This document shows, in pieces, positions 8,437-17,483 of a stretch of 64,000 nucleotides of DNA (positions are counted from its first letter, which is position 1; every line of letters begins with the position of its first letter). The DNA is taken from positions 110,235 through 174,234 of the forward strand of contig JBEVVR010000001.1 in the NCBI GenBank assembly GCA_040507035.1, given 5' to 3'. The stretch is from Thiodiazotropha sp040507035. Lineage in GTDB: Bacteria; Pseudomonadota; Gammaproteobacteria; Chromatiales; Chromatiaceae. Under the pieces are notes generated by a model, which did no database searches, had not been told where the DNA came from, and was given only the letters and a program-made list of their open reading frames with translations. The translations under genes were made by a program, and so were the position numbers.

Positions 8437-10176
8437 ATGCCAGCCATCTTATCTCAACCACAAAGCAACGGCAGTGCGCTCATTGTCGAGGACGAAGTAA
8501 CGAACCGCATGATTCTCAAGGCGTTGTTAAAAAAGCACGGCTACCATGTGATCGAGGCTGAAAATGGCGTTGAGGCGATCGAGCAATTCAAACAGCACGC
8601 TCCGGACCTGATCTTCATGGATGTCATGATGCCGGTGATGGATGGCTATGAAGCGGCCAGCGAGATCAAACAGCTATCCGGTGATCAGTTTATCCCCATC
8701 ATTTTTCTTACCGCGATGTCCGACGAAGAGGCTTTGGCCCGCTGTGTCGAGGTCGGCGGCGACGATTTTCTCTCCAAGCCCTACAGCTTTACCGTGCTCT
8801 CCGCCAAGGTAAAGGCGATGGAGCGGATACGTATTCTGCATCAGGATACCCGTATGCTCTACAGCCGCATGCAGCGCGACCAGGAGATTGCGGAACAGGT
8901 GTTCAGCAATGCGGTAGTTGCCGATAATGTGGCCCTGGATCAGATTCACAGCCTGTTGAAACCGGCCAGTGTCTTCAGCGGCGACCTGATGTTGACCGCA
9001 TTTGCACCTTCCCAGGATCTGCATGTCCTGCTGGGCGATTTCACCGGTCATGGGTTGGCAGCGGCTCTCGGCGCCCTGCCAACCTCCGAGGCCTTTCGTT
9101 CCATGACGGCAAAGGGCTTTGCACCACAACAGATACTCTCCGCTATCAACAACAAACTCCACAACCTGTTGCCGACCGGTATGTTTCTGGCTACCCAGTT
9201 CGTCAAGATCGACAACAAACTCGATCATATCTCTATCATAAACTGCGGTATGCCCGACTGCTTTCTGATCGCAAAGGAGACCATGAGGGTAAAGCATCAG
9301 ATCGCCTCTGAATCCCTACCTCTGGGTATAGCCCCGGATATCGATTTTAAAGAGAGCTTTCACCACCTTCGCGTCGATGAGGGTGACCGGGTGATCCTTG
9401 CCACTGACGGCGTCACAGAAGCCCGCAACCCGGAGGGTGAACTGTTCGGTCAACAGCGTTTTATTGCATCATTCAACAACAAGCCTGGTAGCTGTTCCTA
9501 TGTCCTGGAGAGTCTGGCCAAGGATTTGGAGTCTTTTTGCCAGGGAGCCCCCCAGGATGACGACATCAGCGTTGTCGAAGTACCGCTGATTGACAAATTG
9601 TTGCCCGCACCGGAAGCGGCTACACACCATATTGTGCGCGGTGGGGATATACCCTATAACCTCTCCACCCATGCACATCCCGACTGCGTGGAGTTCCAAC
9701 TCGTGCTTTACGGTACACAGCTGCGTCAGGCCGATCCCGTTCCCATCCTTATCAACTACATTCAGGAGACGGCCGGACTGCACGAGCATAGGCGCCCCTT
9801 GTTCACCATCCTCACCGAGCTCTACATCAATGCACTGGATCATGGCGTACTGCAGCTGGACTCCCTGATCAAACAGGGTGAAGACGGCTTTACCGACTAC
9901 TTTCAACAGCGGGAACAACGCCTGGAGGCATTGACCGCGGGACAGATTCGTATTGCCTTGAGAATTCATCAAGACAGCGACGGTGGACATATCGTCATCA
10001 CGGTGGAAGACAGCGGTCACGGCTTCGATTTTAAAGTTTTGTCCAAGAGTTCAGAAAATGAGACGCTATACAGCGGCCGTGGTTTAATCTTGGTAAAATC
10101 GTTAGTCAAACAACTGCGTTTTTTTGATCCCGGCAACAAGGCAGAAGCTATTTACGTATGGGACAATACGCTGTAA
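8437..10176 (+). CDS. REC / SpoIIE-type PP2C phosphatase / RsbW-like ATPase regulator (HsbR/CrsR-like)
   Basis: A 579-residue three-domain regulator. Residues 14-125 are a receiver domain with E18/D19, phosphoacceptor D62, T92 and K114. Residues about 185-385 are a SpoIIE/PP2C phosphatase (SGDLMLTA, GDFTGHGLAAALGALP, ILATDGVTEARN, DDDISVVEV). Residues about 425-579 are an anti-sigma-type histidine kinase-like ATPase (TELYINALDHG, VEDSGHGFD, SGRGLILVKSLV). The same order occurs in HsbR of Pseudomonas and CrsR of Shewanella, which drive partner-switching with a STAS antagonist. No separate STAS gene is adjacent. A TTGACA hexamer lies at 8359-8364, but its -10 is weak. The next gene starts 30 bases downstream. 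Confidence 0.9.
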   Translation: MPAILSQPQSNGSALIVEDEVTNRMILKALLKKHGYHVIEAENGVEAIEQFKQHAPDLIFMDVMMPVMDGYEAASEIKQLSGDQFIPIIFLTAMSDEEALARCVEVGGDDFLSKPYSFTVLSAKVKAMERIRILHQDTRMLYSRMQRDQEIAEQVFSNAVVADNVALDQIHSLLKPASVFSGDLMLTAFAPSQDLHVLLGDFTGHGLAAALGALPTSEAFRSMTAKGFAPQQILSAINNKLHNLLPTGMFLATQFVKIDNKLDHISIINCGMPDCFLIAKETMRVKHQIASESLPLGIAPDIDFKESFHHLRVDEGDRVILATDGVTEARNPEGELFGQQRFIASFNNKPGSCSYVLESLAKDLESFCQGAPQDDDISVVEVPLIDKLLPAPEAATHHIVRGGDIPYNLSTHAHPDCVEFQLVLYGTQLRQADPVPILINYIQETAGLHEHRRPLFTILTELYINALDHGVLQLDSLIKQGEDGFTDYFQQREQRLEALTAGQIRIALRIHQDSDGGHIVITVEDSGHGFDFKVLSKSSENETLYSGRGLILVKSLVKQLRFFDPGNKAEAIYVWDNTL

Positions 10177-10206
10177 ACAGAATATTCAAGGCGCCAGGCT
10201 AAAGAG

Positions 10207-11400
10207 ATGGCAAAGACACAGGTATTTGATCAAGCAGACAATATCAGGACACCTTTTCTCAGAGGCATCCTCACGCGCTCACTCACCGATGCAGGGTTAG
10301 CCTTTGATACAGCCTATAAACTCTCATCCGATATTCGAGATCAGATTAACAGTACCGATGAAATCACCACAGACGAGTTGCGGCGTATTGTCATCTCCGA
10401 ATTGAATAAGATGGATGAAAAGGAGGTAATCGAGAATTACGAGACCATCTATCCTACTGCCACCAAAATAATGGTCCGGGACCGCAAAAACAATTTGATT
10501 CCCTTCTCCATCATCCAACATCGACGCAGTCTTGAATCCAGTGGGCTGAGTACGGACAAGGCCGCCTATATCACACAAAATGTCTATAATGAGCTGGCTG
10601 AATCCTATCACGAGGCTGTCGAGAGCAAGGAAATCGGAAGATTAACCCATGACAAGTTGAAACAGCACTATGGCAAGGAGGCGGCAAAGCGTTATCTGGT
10701 TTGGGTTGACTACGTACACAAACATCGGCCCTTGATACTTTTGATCGGTGGCACTACCGGCTGCGGTAAGAGTACTATCGCCACGGAAGTCGCCCATCGA
10801 CTCAATATCATCCGCACCCAATCCACCGATATGCTCCGGGAAGTCATGCGTATGATGGTGCCCGAAAAGCTGCTTCCTGAACTACACACCTCATCATTTA
10901 GCGCTTGGAGAAAAATTCCCGGTTCCAGCGAATCCAAGGCGTCAACGGAAGAGCGGATGATTCACGGCTACATTCATCAGGCCGAGTTGGTATCGGTTCC
11001 CTGTGAGGCCGTAATACAGCGCGCATTGAATGAACAGGTATCCCTGATTGTCGAAGGCGTCCATGTCTCAGCGGCACTGGTTAACCGCTTCAGGGAGGAA
11101 TCGAGTGCGGTCATTGTTCCGATCATGCTGGCAGTACTGAAACAGGATAGACTCAAGCTGCAGCTGAAAGATCGCGGGATTACCGCCCCGGAACGGAATG
11201 CTCAAAGCGACTATCTCTCTAATTTTGACTCGATCTGGATGCTGCAATCCCACCTCCTCTCCGAGGCAGACAACAACGCCATACCCATCATCTCCAATGA
11301 CGACAGGGACAAAACCACTGATCGTGTTATGCGCTCAATTATCGAGGTGTTGCAGGAGGATTTTCATGCTAAGGTTGAAGACGTTTTTGAGACTGATTAA
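10207..11400 (+). CDS. 2-phosphoglycerate kinase-like protein with ATP-cone domains
   Basis: A 397-residue protein. Residues 1-165 contain two ATP-cone-like units, and the second has IPFSIIQHRRSLESSGL. The kinase domain starts with a P-loop GGTTGCGKST at residues 181-190 and continues with STDMLREVMR. The family (2-phosphoglycerate kinase, known from methanogens) phosphorylates 2-phosphoglycerate to 2,3-bisphosphoglycerate, and ATP-cones usually sense nucleotides. It sits between a stress-type regulator and a phosphoglycerate mutase relative acting on the same metabolites. The substrate has not been shown for bacterial members, so the reaction is inferred. Confidence 0.82.
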   Translation: MAKTQVFDQADNIRTPFLRGILTRSLTDAGLAFDTAYKLSSDIRDQINSTDEITTDELRRIVISELNKMDEKEVIENYETIYPTATKIMVRDRKNNLIPFSIIQHRRSLESSGLSTDKAAYITQNVYNELAESYHEAVESKEIGRLTHDKLKQHYGKEAAKRYLVWVDYVHKHRPLILLIGGTTGCGKSTIATEVAHRLNIIRTQSTDMLREVMRMMVPEKLLPELHTSSFSAWRKIPGSSESKASTEERMIHGYIHQAELVSVPCEAVIQRALNEQVSLIVEGVHVSAALVNRFREESSAVIVPIMLAVLKQDRLKLQLKDRGITAPERNAQSDYLSNFDSIWMLQSHLLSEADNNAIPIISNDDRDKTTDRVMRSIIEVLQEDFHAKVEDVFETD

Positions 11401-11442
11401 ACAGCCCGCATCTCTCACCATGCAATCCCGGGGAACCAACAT

Positions 11443-12717
11443 TTGCTGACCACCCACAAAGGCGTGATGATCATCCTCGACGGTCTTGGCGATCGGGGCA
11501 TTCCCGCATTCGGCGGCAAGACGCCGCTTGAGGTGGCGGATACGCCTAACATGGACAGACTGGCAAGCGCTGGACAGTGTGGTCTGGTCGATCCACTCTC
11601 CCCCGGCATGCCCGTAGGCACCCACACCGGGATCTGTCTGCTGTTCGGTCTTTCCAAGCAAGACACGGTAAAGCTGGCACGGGGCCCCATCGAGGCCTCG
11701 GGGGTTGGCTTGAACAGCAACGATCAAGCCCTCTATTTTCGCTGCAACTTCGCCACCCTAAAAAAACACGAGGATGGCTACGACATCCTCGACCGCAGAG
11801 CGGGCCGAATCAATACCGGCACCGAAGAACTCGCTGCGGCCGTCGGTATAGTCGATGTGGGGAATAATATAACCGCCAGTCTACATCCCGCCACCCAACA
11901 CCGGGTGGTGTTGCAGCTCGAAGGCAACAGACTCTCCCATGACGTAACGAATACCGATCCAGGCAACCAATACAAAGAAATGGGCCTTCTACCCTGCCTG
12001 CCCAACGATTCATCTGATGACGCGGCAATAAAAACGGCTGGGGCGGTGAACCGATTGATGGAAATCGTTCACCAGAGACTCTCCCAGCATCCGCTAAATC
12101 ACAACAGAATAAAAAACAACCTACCCCCCGCCAATGGCATTATCTGCAGGAGTCCGGGAAAACTGCCCAAGGTCAAACCTCTACTGCATCAGCTCAATCT
12201 CAAGACTGCTGTGATATCCGGTGAGCGAACGGTACTTGGTCTTGGAGGACTGCTCGGATACGACCTCTACCAGAATGAACGCTTTACCGCCAGTCACGAT
12301 ACAGATCTACATGCCAAGGTAAGAACAGCGATGCAGGCACTAGAGGATCACGACCTCGTCTACCTGCATATCAAAGCCACCGACATCCACTCCCATGATC
12401 TCAACCCGACGGGGAAATCCGATATTCTTGCAAGGATCGACGATGCTATCGCCCCACTGATCAACGATTCGCTGGTGATTGCCATTACCGCCGATCACTC
12501 TACTGATTCAAATACAGGCCGTCATACCGGCGACCCCATACCCAGCCTTATCTATAACCCCATTGGCAGGGTGGATAGCTGCAGGACATTTTCCGAACTT
12601 GCCTGCAGCCAAGGCGGCATGGGGCGGATCAACAGCAGCGCATTTATCATGACCATGCTGGATCAGATGAATCTCCTGGAAAACTTCAGGCCCAAAGACA
12701 GCGATTTCATCGCCTGA
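11443..12717 (+). CDS. archaeal-type cofactor-independent phosphoglycerate mutase relative (alkaline phosphatase superfamily)
   Basis: A 424-residue protein starting at TTG, with GGGGA about ten bases upstream. It begins GVMIILDGLGDR (metal-binding Asp at residue 13) and GKTPLEVADTPNMDRLA, the signature of the ApgM family. The C-terminal metal ligands are visible in KATDIHSHD and ITADHSTD. The loop that normally carries the catalytic Ser (PGSD-type) reads PVGTHTG here, placing Thr60 as nucleophile. It may be a mutase, or a phosphatase or transferase on bisphosphoglycerate. Third gene of the operon starting at 8437. Confidence 0.8.
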   Translation: MLTTHKGVMIILDGLGDRGIPAFGGKTPLEVADTPNMDRLASAGQCGLVDPLSPGMPVGTHTGICLLFGLSKQDTVKLARGPIEASGVGLNSNDQALYFRCNFATLKKHEDGYDILDRRAGRINTGTEELAAAVGIVDVGNNITASLHPATQHRVVLQLEGNRLSHDVTNTDPGNQYKEMGLLPCLPNDSSDDAAIKTAGAVNRLMEIVHQRLSQHPLNHNRIKNNLPPANGIICRSPGKLPKVKPLLHQLNLKTAVISGERTVLGLGGLLGYDLYQNERFTASHDTDLHAKVRTAMQALEDHDLVYLHIKATDIHSHDLNPTGKSDILARIDDAIAPLINDSLVIAITADHSTDSNTGRHTGDPIPSLIYNPIGRVDSCRTFSELACSQGGMGRINSSAFIMTMLDQMNLLENFRPKDSDFIA

Positions 12718-12851
12718 GCTGAGCCAGTTCTTGATTCAAGCACCCTAGTCTCTGTGGACTTGAGTTGTCTAGGAAAGTCGCTGTAAACCCATCCATGGGC
12801 GCTCGATGGCCGCTTCCCTGCGGCCAACGAGCCGATTCTTCAACACTACGC

Positions 12852-12880
12852 CTGACAAGACTGCTCACTGAAACTATAAT
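12852..12880 (+). promoter_or_regulatory. candidate sigma70 promoter of ppk1
   Basis: CTGACA at 12852-12857 and a consensus TATAAT at 12875-12880 are separated by 17 bases. Transcription would start near 12887, about 45 bases before the ppk1 ATG. This suggests ppk1 is transcribed on its own rather than only from the upstream operon. Confidence 0.6.
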
Positions 12881-12931
12881 CAGGGGATTACGGATTCGAT
12901 AAATTCCACCCAATTTAATCTTAAAAATACC

Positions 12932-15157
12932 ATGTCCCAGCCCGATGAAATAACCATAGAAACCAGTCTCGAAGCGGTTGAGGAGACTCCCAGTTCCCCA
13001 GCGTTCGATCTTAACGATCCCGGCCTTTATCTGAACAGAGAACTGACCTGGCTCTCCTTCAATCGTCGGGTGCTTAATGAAGCCGAGCTAGAGAACAATC
13101 CGCTGCTGGAACGGGTCAAGTTCCTCGCCATTGTAAGCAGCAACCTGGATGAGTTTTTCATGAAACGTATTGGCGGTTTAAAGCAGCAGCTTGCCGCCGG
13201 CCTCACCACCACAACCGTGGATGGCAGGACCCCCCAGCAACAATTAACCGAGTGCCACCAGGTGATATCCGAGATGCAGCAGGCTCAGCAACGCATCTAT
13301 CACAACCTCCAGGCCAAGCTGGAGGAGGCCGGTATCCGCATCACTCAATTTCAGGCCCTGGATGCGACCCAGCAAAAAAATCTCCGTGACCACTTCCAAC
13401 AGAATATCTTTCCCATGCTGACCCCGCTGGCAATGGACCCCAGCCACCCCTTCCCCTTTATTTCCAATCAAACCCTGAACCTGCTGGTCACGCTACGTTT
13501 TCCCAGTGGTTACGATCTGCACATGGCAAGGGTCAAGGTACCGGTCAGCAAGGACGTCTCCCCACGCCTTATCCAGGTCGATGAGGGTTACACCTATGTC
13601 ACCCTGGATGACCTGATCGCAAACAACCTGGACATGCTCTTCCCGGGCATGAAAATCGAATCCTGCGACCTCTTCCGGGTGACCCGAAACGCCAACCTGG
13701 AGTTGGACCAGGAGTCGGCCAACGATCTCATGGAGTCTATAGAGACCGAACTGCGGGAGCGCCACTTCGCACCCATCGTGCGTCTCGAGGTCTCGGCGGG
13801 GATGAACCCCACCCATCGGGGCATGCTTGCCGCCGAGCTGGGGCTCAATGAAGAGCAGGACGTATTCGAGATCGACCGCATGATGGCCCTGCGCGATCTG
13901 TTTGAACTCGCCACCCTCAACATCCCGGAACTGCGCGATCCGCCCCACTACCCTTCCGACCATCCGCAGCTGGCCCATGACCGGCGCAATATCTTTCATA
14001 TCATCAGGGAACATGGCTCACTGTTGCTGCAGCACCCTTACGAATCCTTCACCACCACGGTGGAGCGCTTCCTGCGCACCGCAGCGGAAGACCCCAAGGT
14101 GCTGGCGATCAAGATGACCCTCTACCGCACCTCCGCCGAGGGCAACGTACTCGACTCGCTGAGAAAGGCGGCGCGCAACGGCAAACAGGTGGCGGTGCTG
14201 GTGGAGCTGAAGGCCCGTTTCGACGAGGCCGCCAACATTCGCTGGGCCAGGCATCTTGAGCAGGCGGGCATCCATGTCACCTACGGCGTACTGGGTCTGA
14301 AAACCCACAGCAAGCTGATCATGGTGATCCGCAAGGACTACTCCCAACTGCGCCGCTACTACCATATCGGCACCGGCAACTACCATGCCGGCACCGCGAG
14401 GCTCTATACCGATCTCGGCGTGCTCGGCTGCGACGAGGATACCGGCAAAGACCTGACCGAGCTGTTCAACTATCTGACCGGCTACTCCCCTCCCCCCAGC
14501 TATCGCAAAATCCTTGCCGCCCCCTACAACCTGAAACAGTCGCTGCTGGAGAAGATCGAACGCGAGATCAGACTGCATAACGAGGATCAGCCCGGGCATA
14601 TCCAGATGAAGATGAACGCCCTCGAGGATCACGATATCGTCAAGGCCCTCTACCAGGCGACACAGGCCGGGGTCAAGGTGGAACTCATCGTCAGGGACAC
14701 CTGCCGTTTTCGTCCCGGCATTCCCGGACTCAGTGAGAGTGGAAGCGTAATCAGCGTCATCGGCAGATTTCTCGAGCATGCGCGCATCACTTACTTCCTC
14801 AACGGCGGCGACGAGGAGTATTTCATCGGCTCCGCCGACCTGATGCAGCGCAATCTGGAAAAACGGGTCGAGGTGCTAACCCCGGTGGAATCACCGGCAT
14901 TGCGCCAGGAGCTGCGCCTGATTCTCGATGTGCAGCTGGGTGATAAGCACAATGCCTGGGATATGCAGCCCGATGGTACCTATATTCGACGTCAACCCGA
15001 AGCTGACGACACCTCAATCAACTGTCAGGAGACCCTGATCGGTGTTGTTGAACGGCGTTTGAACGCGGCGAAAAAGCATCGGGAAAAACGCATGCGGGAG
15101 AAGCTGATGAATCATTTCAAACAGCGTCTAAAAAACAGCAATCAGGATCAACCCTGA
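12932..15157 (+). CDS. ppk1: polyphosphate kinase 1
   Basis: A 741-residue enzyme that makes long-chain inorganic polyphosphate from ATP reversibly. The N domain opens LYLNRELTWLSFNRRVL, the classic PPK1 start. The C1 and C2 domains carry the phosphohistidine region LKTHSKL and the YYHIGTGNYH motif, and the ADLMQRNLEKRVE segment lies near the end. The first 20 residues are an acidic extension, and no clear Shine-Dalgarno precedes the ATG. The gene ends 10 bases inside the convergent CorC-type gene. phoBR lies close by, as expected for phosphate storage. Confidence 0.97.
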   Translation: MSQPDEITIETSLEAVEETPSSPAFDLNDPGLYLNRELTWLSFNRRVLNEAELENNPLLERVKFLAIVSSNLDEFFMKRIGGLKQQLAAGLTTTTVDGRTPQQQLTECHQVISEMQQAQQRIYHNLQAKLEEAGIRITQFQALDATQQKNLRDHFQQNIFPMLTPLAMDPSHPFPFISNQTLNLLVTLRFPSGYDLHMARVKVPVSKDVSPRLIQVDEGYTYVTLDDLIANNLDMLFPGMKIESCDLFRVTRNANLELDQESANDLMESIETELRERHFAPIVRLEVSAGMNPTHRGMLAAELGLNEEQDVFEIDRMMALRDLFELATLNIPELRDPPHYPSDHPQLAHDRRNIFHIIREHGSLLLQHPYESFTTTVERFLRTAAEDPKVLAIKMTLYRTSAEGNVLDSLRKAARNGKQVAVLVELKARFDEAANIRWARHLEQAGIHVTYGVLGLKTHSKLIMVIRKDYSQLRRYYHIGTGNYHAGTARLYTDLGVLGCDEDTGKDLTELFNYLTGYSPPPSYRKILAAPYNLKQSLLEKIEREIRLHNEDQPGHIQMKMNALEDHDIVKALYQATQAGVKVELIVRDTCRFRPGIPGLSESGSVISVIGRFLEHARITYFLNGGDEEYFIGSADLMQRNLEKRVEVLTPVESPALRQELRLILDVQLGDKHNAWDMQPDGTYIRRQPEADDTSINCQETLIGVVERRLNAAKKHREKRMREKLMNHFKQRLKNSNQDQP

Positions 15158-16413
15158 GCGTCGACAGGCACTTCGCCCTCTTCGGTGATCATCTTTCGTA
15201 GAATCACTTGATGGATGCGTCGCGAGGAGGCGTCCTGGACCTGTACTTCGAAACCGTCCAATTCGAACTTTTCGTCTTTTTCCGGAATCCTCTCCGTATG
15301 CTCAAGCAACCAGCGATTGATGGTGTCGGTCGGCTTTCCGGGAATATCCATGCCGTAGTGCTCTTCTACCACACGCAGTTCCGCGGTCCCCTGGACCAAT
15401 ACCTTGCCTTCACCCAGTACCATCAGCTCGTTGGGTTTCTCATCGGTTTCATCGTATATCTCACCCACCAGCTCTTCCAGCATATCCTCCAGTGAGACCA
15501 CACCGAGCATGGCACCATGCTCATCAACCACGACCGCCAAGTGGATACTCTTGGTCTTTAGGGTGCGTATCAACTCATCAATGGTGGCATTGGATGGGGT
15601 GTAGAGGGGTTCCTGGCCCAACTCGGAGATGGCAACGTCCAGCTCGCCGGCTGCGATGTTCTTGATCATGTCGCGCAACAGTACCATGCCGATGATCTCA
15701 TCCGGATCCTCGTTGTAGAGAGGAATCCGCGAATAGCCCTCTTGCATGATCTCCGGCAACACATCCCGCAGGGTACGTCTGCCATCAAGGCGAAACACCT
15801 GGCGCCGGGGGGTCATCACATCCTCGGCCTTCAGATCATTGAAGTTGAAGATGCGCTCAATCATCTCCCGCTCACCGGTATCGATCACCCCCTCTTCCTC
15901 ACCATGCTCAACCAGGGTGATAACCTCGTGCTCAGTCACCAGGGGATCATCCATCGCCTTGGTCGAAGATTGCACCCAGTTGGTTATCTGTAGAAAAATC
16001 CACACCAGCGGATAGATGACCCGCATGAAGCCGAAGATGATGGGGGAGATGAAGAGCGAGATCCGCTCTGAAAAGCGGGTTGCCAGGCTCTTTGGGGTAA
16101 TTTCGCCAAACACCAGGATCAGAATCGTCAAGACGCCCACGGCAATGCCGGGACCGGTGCTGCCAAAATAGTCGGTGGCGATGACCGTTGCCATTGCAGA
16201 TGCGGCAATATTGACCACATTGTTGCCGATGAGGATGGTAATCAGCATCCGGCTGGGGTCTTTTTTCAGCAGATAGAGGGCATTAGCCCCCCGTCTCCCC
16301 TCCTTGTACAATGCCTCTGCCCGAGCCATCGATAGGTTTATTAAGGCGGTCTCTGAACCAGAAAAAACGCCGGATAGCACCAGTAACAGTGCCAAAATCA
16401 GGTAACTTTCCAC
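15148..16413 (-). CDS. CorC/HlyC-family (CNNM/DUF21, CBS) membrane protein
   Basis: A 421-residue protein. The N-terminal DUF21/CNNM membrane domain (about four helices, residues 1-135) begins LSGVFSGSETALINLS. It is followed by two CBS domains (VMTPRRQVFRLD near 200, LAVVVDEHGAMLGVVSLEDM near 300) and a CorC_HlyC domain at the C terminus. Relatives act in magnesium/cobalt efflux or resistance. The gene is convergent with ppk1, sharing ten bases at their 3' ends, and divergent from phoB. Confidence 0.92.
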   Translation of the reverse strand: MESYLILALLLVLSGVFSGSETALINLSMARAEALYKEGRRGANALYLLKKDPSRMLITILIGNNVVNIAASAMATVIATDYFGSTGPGIAVGVLTILILVFGEITPKSLATRFSERISLFISPIIFGFMRVIYPLVWIFLQITNWVQSSTKAMDDPLVTEHEVITLVEHGEEEGVIDTGEREMIERIFNFNDLKAEDVMTPRRQVFRLDGRRTLRDVLPEIMQEGYSRIPLYNEDPDEIIGMVLLRDMIKNIAAGELDVAISELGQEPLYTPSNATIDELIRTLKTKSIHLAVVVDEHGAMLGVVSLEDMLEELVGEIYDETDEKPNELMVLGEGKVLVQGTAELRVVEEHYGMDIPGKPTDTINRWLLEHTERIPEKDEKFELDGFEVQVQDASSRRIHQVILRKMITEEGEVPVDAQG

Positions 16414-16772
16414 GAAGTCTCTATATTAGTTTCGCCAGATACGGCCCAGTTGATGATTATTACTGTTAAGCCATTGAATCACAAGGCCAGGATAAAAGTA
16501 TATAATATTCCCATTACAATTGATGGCTCGATACAGCCCCTGTTGCTTGATCACTATATTTGAAGTCTTCCCTTGCATATTTACATATAATTAGCATAGA
16601 CAGTATAGACACATGCTGAAAGGGTTTCCTCAACTCACCTCTCGGATTTCATAATAGAGAAACACCTCACAAATAGGTCTTAGAGGTGGGTTTCATGGAT
16701 GGACTGAGAAGCCAGCATGGGGGCTATTTTGGGGCAGCTCACTATCGCATTTTTGACTTGGTGCACAGATAG
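16414..16772. other. intergenic region between divergent corC-type gene and phoB
   Basis: These 359 bases hold no convincing gene. They are AT-rich (ATATAAT-type stretches near 16500-16520 and 16580-16600) and contain an imperfect inverted repeat, GAAACACCTC at 16659-16668 and GAGGTGGGTTTC at 16683-16694. I could not find a convincing pair of Pho-box half-sites. Confidence 0.6.
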
Positions 16773-17483
16773 ATGCAACGGATTCTGATCGTAGAAGATG
16801 AACCTGAGGTACGAGAGATGATTCGTTTTATCCTCGAACCCAAAGGCTACCTGGTCGATGAAGCCTGCAATGCCCAGGAGGCCCGGCAACAGCTCTCAAA
16901 ACAGAATTTTGACCTGATTCTCATGGACTGGATGCTACCCGGCAGGTCGGGCCTCGAGCTGACCAGGGAGTTAAAACAGCATACCCGCAAAGAGTCACCT
17001 CCAGTGATCATGCTGACCGCCAGATCAGAGGAGAACGATAAGGTCTGTGGATTGGATAGTGGTGCCGACGACTATATTACCAAGCCCTTTTCGACCAAGG
17101 AGATGTTGGCTCGGATCAAGGCGGTTATTCGCAGAAGCAGCGGCGACAGTGACAACAGGTTGGTGGAATTTGCTGGCTTGAGTATCGATCCTGTCAGTCA
17201 CCATGTGAGCATTGACGGGCATACTCTGACCCTCTCCCCGGCTGAATTCCGCCTGCTCTACTTTTTCATGACGCATCCCGATCGCGTCTATAGCAGAAAC
17301 CAGATTTTGGATCTTGTTTGGGGAAGTTCGGTCTATGTGGATGAACGAACCGTGGATGTACACATACGCCGTCTACGTAAACAGCTTTCACCGTCAGGGC
17401 ATGATAAATTTCTGCAAACGGTGCGTGGCGTCGGATATCGTTTCAGCCCGACGCAATCGCTGCAACATCGGGTAACATCGTGA
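16773..17483 (+). CDS. phoB: phosphate regulon response regulator PhoB
   Basis: A 236-residue OmpR/PhoB-type regulator. The receiver has E8/D9, phosphoacceptor D52, T82 and K104. The winged helix (about residues 135-230) has SPAEFRLLYFFMTHPDRVYSR and RTVDVHIRRLRKQL. Its stop overlaps the GTG start of phoR by four bases. The assignment to PhoB rather than another OmpR-type regulator rests on this pairing, on the PhoR architecture and on nearby ppk1. Confidence 0.93.
   Translation: MQRILIVEDEPEVREMIRFILEPKGYLVDEACNAQEARQQLSKQNFDLILMDWMLPGRSGLELTRELKQHTRKESPPVIMLTARSEENDKVCGLDSGADDYITKPFSTKEMLARIKAVIRRSSGDSDNRLVEFAGLSIDPVSHHVSIDGHTLTLSPAEFRLLYFFMTHPDRVYSRNQILDLVWGSSVYVDERTVDVHIRRLRKQLSPSGHDKFLQTVRGVGYRFSPTQSLQHRVTS

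Noticed and set aside
16414..16772. Pho box upstream of phoB
   Set aside because: Partial CTGT and TCATAA-like pieces occur, but not as two or more half-sites at 11-base spacing.
16680..16889. A 69-codon minus-strand frame overlapping the start of phoB
   Set aside because: No ribosome binding site and overlap with the conserved receiver domain of phoB.
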